This document shows, in pieces, positions 24,401 through 32,064 of a stretch of DNA of 64,000 bases. The notes under the pieces were generated by a model. It was not told the DNA's origin. It saw only the letters and a program-made list of their open reading frames with translations, and searched no databases. This DNA comes from Yamagishiella unicocca (taxonomy: Eukaryota; Chlorophyta; Chlorophyceae; Chlamydomonadales; Volvocaceae). The stretch covers positions 310,001 to 374,000 of the forward strand of contig BDSL01000014.1 in assembly GCA_003116995.1 (NCBI GenBank), in the 5' to 3' direction. Within the stretch, counting starts at the first letter, position 1. Each line of letters begins with the position of its first letter. Made by a program: the position numbers and the translations under genes.

Positions 24401-24823
24401 GACAAAGTGTCCTGCTGTCAGTCAAAGTCAGACCTATGCCTAAACGCGAACCTAAAAGGCGCAATTCTTTGTCCATAGGTTCGTCGTGAAAAGTCTTACT
24501 TATAACACTTGTAGACCATGCGAATACTTCAGTTTTTGGGTGTTTATGACAGCTCAGATGGCCGGCGGACCTGAAGGCACATAAATCAGGTCCGCCTTCG
24601 GTCCGCCGGTCGTACAATCCGGGTCCGCCGGACCCTGTTTATGGCCCACATAAGCCAGTTGCACGAATCCTTGACCGCCTTTGCCGAGGAACTTCAAAGT
24701 TTGAAAACGTGGCGTATTAGAGTTGTCCCATGGCCGGGGAGGCTGCTGGCCTGTGTGCGACGCTTGCTGATGCGGTGATGGTGTCAGCATGCTCATTTCC
24801 GACCCTAAGAGCTGATGGTCCAA
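14748..24823 (-). CDS. SnRK2-like Ser/Thr kinase with Gln-rich tail; first exon broken by an insertion
   Basis: Exons: 24823-24517, 19374-19188, 18868-18740, 18202-18068, 17812-17696, 17503-17462, 16199-16016 and 15865-14748. Exon 1 carries the glycine loop FLGKGGQGFVQLAY. Later exons carry HPHIVEFHEVFLTPSYLAVVMEY, NRDIKLANILL (catalytic Asp, Lys and Asn present, HRD His replaced by Asn), LCDFGFSK (DFG intact), GTALFTAPEIF (APE), DVWSCGVVLFVM and the SnRK2-like close RILVSAPGQ...HPWFQDKLPP. The C-terminal ~370 residues are rich in Gln, His, Met and Pro with a long polyGln. Exon 1 contains a 95-bp insertion (element plus one target copy). Taking 95 bp off leaves 212 nt, phase 2, exactly what exon 2 needs. 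With the best donor (24516) the residue at the VAVK lysine is Trp. Intron 1 spans 5.1 kb and holds satellites and a transposon relic. The allele is probably defective or weakened; the kinase family call itself is strong. Confidence 0.75.
15379..15464 (-). repeat. CAG/CAA polyglutamine tract
   Basis: A run of CAG and CAA codons (read on the - strand) encodes more than 20 glutamines within the kinase tail, flanked by His/Gln/Met-rich sequence. The mix of CAG and CAA suggests a tract selected at protein level rather than a young pure microsatellite. Confidence 0.9.
16440..16880. repeat. GT-rich dispersed repeat, copy A, inside kinase intron 6
   Basis: This lies in the 1262-bp intron between the exons at 16016-16199 and 17462-17503. 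Its end matches another copy ending near 26800: both have a TTTCGAGGCTT.CCTGTGCCC word, then GGGGGCGT.TGCTGGGTT, then ATGGTGAGG, then a GTCCTGGGTT end. On the - strand both copies can be read as NPA(D/H)AP(M/K)GTGKPR, which may mean a shared old coding region. Confidence 0.65.
16839..17193. mobile_element. Element with inverted ends (~355 bp)
   Basis: The left end CATGGGCCCCTCTTCTTGTC (16839 on) reappears inverted at 17140-17193 as ATGGGGGCCCCCTCTTGTCC followed by a TGGGCTTGCCCGGGC stretch. The middle is AT-richer and non-coding. The layout fits a non-autonomous inverted-repeat transposon (MITE-like). No target duplication was established. Confidence 0.55.
20313..20473. other. Two short hairpins before the satellite array
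   Basis: AAGGGGT-GAG-ACCCCTT at 20313-20329 and TTACACCT-cttcaga-AGGTGTAA at 20451-20473 can each form a small stem-loop. They flank a 120-bp stretch in kinase intron 1. Their role is unknown; they could be transposon end structures. Confidence 0.4.
20749..21790. repeat. 178-bp satellite-like tandem array (about 6 copies)
   Basis: The unit starts GCTTTCGGCGGTCCAGGCGC at 20749, 20927, 21122, 21300, 21478 and 21653. Spacings are 178, 195, 178, 178 and 175. The 195-bp unit has a 17-bp internal duplication (GAGAGGGAAAGTGCCCG), and the 175-bp step has a 3-bp loss in a CTG run. 178 is not a multiple of three, so frames running through the array are not conserved coding sequence. The array lies in the first intron of the SnRK2-like gene. 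Confidence 0.95.
21800..22318. repeat. 64-bp tandem array (about 8 copies)
   Basis: The unit contains GCGCGCCTTCCAGGGATTC and CACAGCGGCCCCGG and repeats every 64 bp with few changes. Copies alternate between TCATCAGATCACAC and TCATCTGATCACAC. The last copy stops right at the stop codon of the transposon-like gene (22318), so the array may be part of the same mobile unit. It directly follows the 178-bp array. Confidence 0.95.
22318..24121 (-). pseudogene. Crypton-like tyrosine recombinase relic with GCR1_C-like and HMG-box parts
   Basis: Exons read on the - strand: 24121-24016, 23824-23726, 23646-23477, then 23409 to 22318 with a frame change near 23125-23145. Pieces in order: GKPNTKRTYDSQLNKLL (like the N-terminal DNA-binding part of tyrosine recombinases); GKTFGRELGALAGVLFKQL; LLHHTVTRGDDSRLLL (like the region around the first catalytic Arg in Crypton/Ndc10-type recombinases); VPLAQLVRKYGDCWRPAWLK with a following helix, like the GCR1_C DNA-binding domain; and at the C terminus NGYMLFTQSQKAEA...ALKWRQLSQAERDYW, an HMG box. 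The stretch that should hold the other catalytic residues is missing at the frame break, so this copy looks dead. It sits in the kinase's first intron, same strand. The 5' end was not resolved. The family call is inference from motif order. Confidence 0.45.
24541..24643. mobile_element. 87-bp MITE-like insertion with 8-bp target duplication in kinase exon 1
   Basis: TGTTTATG occurs at 24541-24548 and again at 24636-24643. Between them lie 87 bp starting ACAGCTCAG and ending GGACCC, with several GGCGGACC/GGTCCGCC words in both directions. An 8-bp duplication is typical of hAT transposons. The insertion falls in the kinase glycine-loop exon between LAYVGHK and HPKTEVFA. Removing one TGTTTATG plus the 87 bp joins these in frame. 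Neither GT..AG splicing choice tested inside the insert restores the frame. Confidence 0.7.
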
Positions 24824-25925
24824 GGAAAAGTCGCCCTATCACAGCTGAAGTCTTCTCGCCTAGGCAGCGCAAGCCAGGCTGTTAGTCAGCGCCGCTCACC
24901 AGCCCTGTACTCTTTTACTCCGTACGCTGTCGCCTACGCAGCCAGTGCATTACCATATGTTAGTGTATGGCTGGCACAATTCCTGGCAAGGATTAAGTCT
25001 TCAAGCGAATGCTCTGATATTTTTCATTCTCTTGCAAAAGAGTGAACTTTGCCATTGAATAATGCAAGATGTCCCTTTCATCGCCAGCGGCTCGAACTTA
25101 CCCATCATATTTCCTTGTAACATAAAGATCTCAATCCGAGACAACAAGCCCGATCCCCACCTTTGTTACGGCGACGAACTAAATGCTACCGGTACTCGTG
25201 GTATCATAGAGCTTAATAATTCTACAGCTCCAGCCAGTTATCACGTTTCTAGTGCTTTAAATGGGGATGTCACACATTGTCGCCTTCGGAAGTCGGCAAC
25301 CGGGACTCGCCTTCTGGTCTACCTGACAGGCAACTCTTTTGCCTGATTGGGAGGTATGGTTTCGCGCGTCTCTCTTTCAAGACATGGATAACCCCTTTAC
25401 CATGTGCTGATTGTGGGACCCTTCGGCCGGTTTGGCTCTACTTTATGCGGATTCCGAACTAGGTTCCAACTGTCCCTCACGAGGATGCATCGCTCTTCAA
25501 CATACATAGACATGTATGTTTTACATATGAGGCGTCCTCAAGCATTTCACACAAATAGCCGAGTCCCACAGGATTCTGCGTGCGTCGAATCGTGCATCCC
25601 GCACAACCAAATGCACCCATGTGCATCGCCGTTGATAACTTCGTAGCTGTCGTAGAACCACGCGTCATCGCCATGCATCTCTAAGGCTGCTGTGCGGATC
25701 TTAATCAACCCCAGCTTCCCGCCGCGCCCTCACAACCACGCCCCTTGGGCCCCCCTCGCCGCACCCAGCTCGTGCCAGGCACATCAACGCCCGTGCAGGG
25801 GAGACAGCGAACTGTTGTTAGTAAATCATTAACTGTTAACAGTGGCTGCAAGCCCAAGCCGTAAGCCGCACGCCGCACGCGAGCTAGTAGTATATTTGCA
25901 TTGAGTGAGCGAGCGGAAACTTGCA
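24824..25925. other. Intergenic, gene-free
   Basis: About 1.1 kb upstream of the kinase start codon, with lower GC than the gene regions. It should include the kinase promoter. No coding exon or clear repeat was recognised. Confidence 0.4.
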
Positions 25926-25929
25926 TTTA

Positions 25930-26800
25930 CGGACAACGGTCTCATCAAGTCCTTGCCCCCTGGGGGGCCTCGCCTGGTGCCGTGCGCTCGCGCGCAGTTG
26001 GCGGCATTTGATGATTTTGGGTCCCGCCTGCGGGGCTTTGCTCAGCGCGGTGTGCCGCGGGCCGGGTGGGGTCCTGTCGAGGCCGCCCAACCGTGCCTCC
26101 GTGTGGTTGGGGGTCGCTTGCGGTATGCTGGTTGATGTCAGGCTGCCCTGGAGGGCCTGAGCGGTGCCTGCCTCGTGCTCTTCGTGGGCAGCTTGTCCGC
26201 CTTTCTGGTGCCTTCTGCGCCGGGGGCTGTTTGTTTTTTGCGTTGCTCCTCCGTGCGGGTTGGGGCGCCCAGTTGCTGCGCCTAGTTGATTCTGTCGTCT
26301 GTGGCCGTGATGGTGGGTGTGCCTAAGGCTCCGTCTACCCGTGTTCGTGTTTTCTGCGTCCTCGTGGCCTTGTTTGTTGGGATGGCCATCGTGCTGAAGT
26401 TCCCTTTGCTGGCTGGTTGCTTAGGTGGGGCGCTCTTTGCGGGTGGGCGGGGCCTTGGACGCGTCGGTCCGGGCTGTTGGCCGCTCTCGCCGTTTCTTAT
26501 GGTGGTGGGCCTTGGCTGCCTGGGGTGGTTTTTCTGTTGGGGGCCCGCCGCCTTCGGCGCGGCGCGCTGCCCCTTTTTACTGTGCCTTTTGGGGGTGCCT
26601 GCTGGCTGCTGGCGCTGGTTTGTCGTCCGTTGGGACTTTGTTTTCTGGTTTTCCTGGTTTACCCGGCGCCAATTGTGTTTTTCGAGGCTTGCCTGTGCCC
26701 TTGGGGGCGTGTGCTGGGTTCGGCCCCAGCTGTCGTATGGTGAGGTTCGGAATGGGCACCTCCTCCTGTCCTGGGTTCACCCGGGCTTGAAGTCACGAAC
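25930..26800. repeat. GT-rich dispersed repeat, copy B
   Basis: Long GT-rich region whose last ~200 bp matches copy A at 16440-16880. It ends in ATGGTGAGG, then a CCTCCTGTCCTGGGTTCACC word that is also the end motif of the inverted-end elements. Low-complexity reading frames on both strands are a by-product of the skewed composition. Confidence 0.6.
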
Positions 26801-26937
26801 ATATTATTTATTAAGAAATCGGAAGTCTGGGGAAGTTACATGAACCCAAGCATGTCATACGAGCTTCGAACCAGACGCCTACAGCAGCAAGGTACCATCC
26901 CTACATACGTGACATGTCGTTCTGGGTAACTGTACGG

Positions 26938-27053
26938 TCATGGGCCCCTCTTGCTTGTCCAGAGTTCGCCCGGACTTGAGGACACGGTAACATCTTACTA
27001 CTATAAAGTATCCTCAAGCCTGGGCGAGCCCAAGGCAAGGAGAGGGATTCATA
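26938..27053. mobile_element. Foldback (inverted-repeat) element
   Basis: The left arm CATGGGCCCCTCTTGCTTGT with CGCCCGGACTTGAGGA is mirrored by a right arm ending TCCTCAAGCCTGGGCG..CAAGGAGAGGG. The arms are imperfect but similar over about 50 bp with a very short centre around TACTACTATA. The left arm belongs to the same family as 16839 and 26751. A further inverted copy lies at 27530-27590 and a worn one at 28135-28175. Confidence 0.6.
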
Positions 27054-27529
27054 TTTCTGTCTGCAACCCCACCTATCATGCCATTTTATACGTACATTCA
27101 TTCTTTGTGCGTACTGCCCTCGCGCTCGGAAGCTTGCCGTCGTCGCTCTCTCCTCCCCCTTTTACCCTTGTGTCCCCGTCGTTCCGAATCCTGTAGCTGC
27201 TGTCAGCCGTGGTCAGCGCCCCGCTTCTGTAACAGTTACTGCTACCCCTATTTCCGGTACACCACCTCGTCAGTCGTCCACTCGCCGCTCACGCCGCATT
27301 CCGAGGCATTTCCAGCTGCAACGCAACCTCGAGTAGCTCTTTTACAATCCTTATTGCTTGCAACGACCTTCTGGGCCTGCTCCTGCTACGTCAGTTTTGT
27401 GCATGCACGCCCTTTACCGCCTTGAACCGCCATCCGCTTCCCCACGATTACGACATCGATTGTGGAGTGCATCGATTGTCCCTTTTTTGTTCCTTTTGGA
27501 AGGATACGACACCAGGACCGTTGAAAAGG

Positions 27530-27590
27530 ATAAGGAGGTCACAGCGTCCTCACGCCAAGGCGAACCCAGGACATGAATACGGGCCCATGT
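27530..27590 (-). repeat. Inverted copy of the dispersed end motif
   Basis: Read on the - strand this contains CATGGGCCCGTATTCATGTC and TGGGTTCGCC, the same end sequence as at 16839 and 26938. It could be the right end of a ~650-bp element starting at 26938. Confidence 0.5.
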
Positions 27591-27599
27591 CCGTGGCCT

Positions 27600-28829
27600 C
27601 AACATATGAGAGCCTATGAGAGCCATGCAGTGTTAGGCGATGCGCCCGATGGCTCTACCTTCTGGTCTGGGGCCCCCTGTAACAGCAGCAATTACTACAT
27701 ATATGAGAGCCATATGCTGCGAAGTGATCGAACCTCGGTAGAGCGTCAGAGGGTAGACCTTGCGATCGAGAACCCAGAAATGCAACTACGCATTAGCGAA
27801 GTCCCGCATTGTCTGATATGCTGCACTGTCGGAACCTGATGAGGGGAGGACCCCAGTCGGCGGACCTCAAGTCATGAGTCGAGTCATACTGCGCAGGCAC
27901 GCTCGGGATGATGGTCGTTCAGGAAGATTGCCAGGGATGGCCCAGGAAGGAACCCGGGCCATGTAGGTGCTGCCTGGCTGCTGCGGAGGGTTTACCCTGC
28001 ATTACCGACAACCTTCAATGTGTACTGTTTGGCGGAATGCTGATAAGGGCTGGACGATGCACTACCCGGCCAGCTGCGAGTGCCTGAACTAGCGGGACGT
28101 GCCTTAAGAGGACCAATGAACACAGTTAACAAAGCCAGGACTAGCTGCAGAACCCAGGACAAGAAAAGGTGACTGCCCCCACCCTGTCCCACCTCAGTCC
28201 TAACATGTAATGCACGACTGCCTCAATTACTCAGAAGCTGAGCGGTATGTCCTTTGGGTCGCGAGGAGAAACAATTCTGAGCCTTTCAGGTGTTGTCCGT
28301 AAAGCCACTGCATCTGGCGTCTAAAATCTCCCTAGGCATATCGTATTGTAAAAGGACCAATGGGTCACTGATATGGGGGCTCCACCGCACCACTGCCTGA
28401 TGACCACCGGACGGTCCCGTCGATTGAAACTTGGGACGATAGTGCCAGGAACCGCAGTTGTGCTCGACAACAGTGTTCGAACTTGTTCGAGCTATTCACA
28501 AGACGATATCAGCATCGTCGCATACTCCCAGCTATTATCCCATAACAACTTAATGCACATTCCCAGTTAATGCATATTCACAGCTATTACCCCACGTGAT
28601 ATTCGTCAGTGTGGCATATGCAATGGAGGCATGACTGCATGTCACCTCATCAATTGAAGTCAAACACATCCACGCACCCGAGTGAGCTACCTGCCTACAG
28701 GCAGCCTACAGGGACGACTCGGGGGCAGCTTGTAAGCCAGCTGACCGGCAGGCTAAGGCCAATCCTTCTCTCCCGCGGAAACCAGCGCATTTGCCCGCAC
28801 CGACAGTGCCCACACAGCGCGACACAATC
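27600..28829. other. Intergenic, gene-free
   Basis: No exon, RNA gene or long repeat was recognised. A worn copy of the dispersed end motif (GAACCCAGGACAAG) lies near 28152. Confidence 0.4.
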
Positions 28830-29873
28830 CTACAGCACCTTCTTACGTAAGGCGCCGTGCGAGCTGGACGATTCTCGGCGGTACAGCTTCTCTGCGTACG
28901 CACCACCACCCGCGCTGCCAACCTCCCCCATATCACTGCCGGAGCCAGTCATTGCTGACGACCGCGCCATCTCCTGCAGCCGCTCCAACTCCAGAGAGCG
29001 ACGAGCCTGAGCCTGCCGGTTGACCGGGGCAGAGCGCGCCTCCAGCACGGCCTGGTGCGCTGCGGGCGGAACCAGCAGCCACGCCGGCGTGGGTTAGGGG
29101 TAGTTTCAAAATGGATTGCTGACGTGTAATCAACACGACTGTTTGCAAGAAGGCCTCTTGTTGGCTCGACCAGCAAGATAAGCGGCTGCAGCACCAGAGC
29201 ATGGGTTAGGAAGGGTTAGGTCGAGCATCTTTACGACGTCTGGCGAGAACCCAAGGATACAGGCCATGATGTGACACACGCCAGGCCTGACTTTACCAAG
29301 GCCTGCAACCCTCGCTCCATGTCGACGTAAGTGAACCACTAACTCCCTTAATGAGTACGGTACGGTACGGTAGGTACGGTGATCCCGCACGCCTTACCGC
29401 TCTTGTCTGCACGGTTCCCAATGTCGATCATTATCCAAAGCCCAATTGATACAGCCATGACGATTGTGCTTACTATGAGCATGAGTCCCTCCTGGTAGGG
29501 AACATCCATACCTATTGCCGAGGGAGAGGAAGAGGGGTTTAACAAAGGACACCAGGTACCAAGATCTCGTCGCCGCACGTGAGCATTCCCAATCATGGGC
29601 AGCGAGCTGGCACTATGGAGACCCCCGCTCTAGACAATCGACTGCTGTGCCCGGGCCGGAGTTTTTGCGAAGCGCCAACAACCGTACCAGTCGTTAGCTT
29701 GACAAGGTCCGCTACTGCCTGACCCATATTGACAACAAGTGCTGGTAAAGGCTTCTGTGGAAGGAAGCCTTGTGGATTCATCTTCAGTTGTGAGACAGTA
29801 AGAAGCAGGACGTACGTTTCCAAAGTATTGAGTAAGGCGCTTCGGTTGATTTGCAGAAATATATTCTTGTAGC
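28830..29873 (-). CDS. Small membrane protein of unknown function (3' exons)
   Basis: Three exons join with matching phases: 29873-29688, 29511-29398 and 29059-28830 (stop at 28830-28832). The first gives YKNIFLQINRSALLNTLETY and later LPALVVNMGQAVADLVKLTTG. The second has one clear membrane helix, EGLMLIVSTIVMAVSIGLWI, followed by MIDIGNRADK. The third is a basic, probably coiled segment, NRQAQARRSLELERLQEMAR, then a Gly/Ser-rich tail ending in KKVL. Ordinary GT..AG borders and full phase agreement support a real gene. At least one exon precedes (phase 1 needed), perhaps ending near 29920, but it was not resolved. The family was not recognised. Confidence 0.55.
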
Positions 29874-29929
29874 CTGGAAGGAAGCTGTGGGTGTGTAGAA
29901 GGGCGCGACGGCGACCTCTTAACGCTCAA

Positions 29930-31365
29930 GGCTCAACGTATCGCTCGCCTTTCTCGTTGGCAACGCCACTGAGGACAACACTAACTCTGTTGCTCAAAAG
30001 CATTGTTTATGAATACAAATAACATTATAACGACTGTACATTGGGATATTGCACGATGTAAGGCCCTTGCGCCAATCCTGACACGATTGGGAGACAGCCA
30101 TCACTGCCCTCTCCCAAATCTTTCCAAGCAAAAGCAGTACATTTTAATCAAATAGCGTACTTCGCATGGTATGGAGAGCGAGTGGGTTTGGCCAGTACGG
30201 CAGCACCTACCAGGGATTACGACATCCAGATTACATGGTCATGTGGTGAAACCAAATGTGGTTGGTACGCTTTCCTACTGAGAGATACCGCGTTCAACAA
30301 CACACCGGTGCAGACACTGGGGGTAGTTGCCTCGAGCTCTGAGCAGGAGCAGCGACGCAGCAGCATGATGTGCGTGCAGTACACGGTGACGTGCGGCCGC
30401 CGAACGTGGTGATGCGGGTGAACAGGGGCGAGGTATGCTCCCTGAGTACTGGACTGGGGGGTGGCTGCACTGCGTCCAGAGATACTCGCACCGCATGAAC
30501 ACTGCGGGCATCAGTCGCGCGCGGAGAAGTCGAGCGAGGCTGCTGCTTGGGGCAGGGCGGCGGAGTGCTGGACATCACGAGGAAGGCGAGGAGTACGAAC
30601 ATAGCGGCCGTATACGACGACGGCGGCGACGAGCTGGGAGCGAGAAGCGCCTGAAGCTCATGCCGCAGAAGGCCAGCAACGCATTATGGGGCGTGGGCAG
30701 TGGGCGTGCCAGTGGGCGTGGCTTTGCAGTGTGCAACGGCTGCGGCTATGCGTTGGCAGCAGGGCAGAGCTGCTGGTGGAGCCGACCTGGTCGGGTCCAG
30801 GGGCCCCAAGTTTTGGCGCCTGGCTTGCCTGACTATGCAAGCCGGGTAGATCACACGTGATAGCGAGGGATAGCGTGATATGTCTGGTTTGGACAGTTAA
30901 GCGGGCCAGGCTCCGTTGCGCGTATTGTTACATTACGGTTCGGTACGGAACCATGCTCTCAAATGAGACTGAATGAAAAGCACTCACTTGTAAAATTGAA
31001 TAAAGCTGCGTGACAGCGATGAAAAGGTTTGAAGGGACGCAACGTGTAAAGTAAGATTGATATGTGCACTGCGCTGTTGACTTCCCCAGGCCTTCCGCAC
31101 TCTGACGCACGCGCACGACGAGGTGTGTCAGCGCCCCTCACGGCTCCTCCAGACTTCCTTTTTCCGACGATACAGCGCGTAACTTGCACATCAGGTGCCC
31201 GTTGCGTCGTGATAAGTTCCTCATAGGTTTTCCAAAGGGCCACCCAAGTCGAACCAACAGCTGAAGTTCTGTGGCCCAAAGATTAGGGGATCAATCTTTG
31301 GGGAGCTGCTTCAAAGCGAACCCTTCATGGCCGATAAGGAGCTGGAGGCCGACAAGGTTTTTCGA
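29930..31365. other. Intergenic or unresolved 5' part of neighbouring gene
   Basis: This should hold the promoter and any missing first exon of the membrane-protein gene (-). A - strand frame starting ATG at 30602 begins with a hydrophobic stretch MFVLLAFLVMSS, but nothing connects it to the downstream exons. The rest shows no gene. Confidence 0.3.
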
Positions 31366-31923
31366 TCAGCTGGGGCATGTTCGTTTTTGTCTCCGCTTTA
31401 ATCCGTTGTCTGGGAACCATGTTGGTGGGCGCGCCTGGAGCGCCGCCTGCTCGGCCTTGCATTTCCCCGTCCTCCTCGGTCCTCTTCGCCTTGAGTTATT
31501 GGGGTTGCCCGTTGTGCCGAAGTTTCCAGTCCTGCCCGGCCTTTCGGGTGGGACGTGTTTCACTTGTATGTGGTGCCCTGGACCGCCGGGGTTTCCGACC
31601 ACGGCCACCCTGGCCAATCGGTCCGGGCAGCCCCATCGGTTTTCTGCGGTGGGCCTTGCGGCCCGGTTCTCTTGTCGGGGACCCCCTCTAGCCCCGGGCT
31701 CCGGTCCTTCTAATGATCGAGTCGTTACATATGTCTGCCGCAGAAGTACGCTTTCTCGCGCTTCCTTTATCAAATGTAAAGCCACCTCAAGATTTTGCGC
31801 GTTCCGAAGCTGGCGTGCTATGGCTGTCTGCATGGGGGAAATTCCCTGAACAGTGAACCCTATACGGCAGAAATCCTCCCGTGTTTTTCTTAAAAATCTG
31901 CGTATGAAGATGTTTTCTGCCAC
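31366..31923 (-). CDS. Doubtful ORF, 185 codons
   Basis: An unspliced frame from ATG at 31923. The first ~75 residues look ordinary (FTVQGISPMQTAIARQLRNA, then LEVALHLIKEARESVLLRQT). The rest is Pro/Gly/Arg/Asn-rich, in a base-skewed stretch similar in composition to the GT-rich repeats at 16.4 and 26 kb. It could be a small gene, a transposon gag-like relic or chance. It starts 142 bp from the divergent pseudokinase gene. Confidence 0.25.
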   Translation of the reverse strand: MAENIFIRRFLRKTREDFCRIGFTVQGISPMQTAIARQLRNAQNLEVALHLIKEARESVLLRQTYVTTRSLEGPEPGARGGPRQENRAARPTAENRWGCPDRLARVAVVGNPGGPGHHIQVKHVPPERPGRTGNFGTTGNPNNSRRRGPRRTGKCKAEQAALQARPPTWFPDNGLKRRQKRTCPS

Positions 31924-32064
31924 CTAAATTATATATTTAATGCGCTCTCCATTCTCGGTTTGTAATGGCGGTCAGCATAGCCAGTATGGCTGCGTAGAGT
32001 GGAGAAGGCTCCTGGGCGCCTCCTTTTAGGCTTGAGCGCTCCATAATATTCAGTGCGTGGAATT

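Noticed and set aside
24549..24635. The 87-bp insert as an ordinary intron
   Set aside because: The usable GT and AG dinucleotides in and around it leave stops or the wrong phase, whereas exact removal of element plus one 8-bp copy restores both frame and phase.
30294..30602. - strand frame starting with hydrophobic MFVLLAFLVMSS
   Set aside because: Looks like a signal peptide for 12 residues, but then gives Cys/Pro/Thr-rich sequence in a composition-skewed stretch, and no splice route in phase connects it to the membrane-protein exons.
30435..30860. 141-codon + strand frame
   Set aside because: No recognisable domain, Arg-rich by composition, no splice or neighbour support.
31290..31700. 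Third copy of the GT-rich repeat family
   Set aside because: Composition is similar to 16.4 and 26 kb, but no clear word-level match was found by eye.
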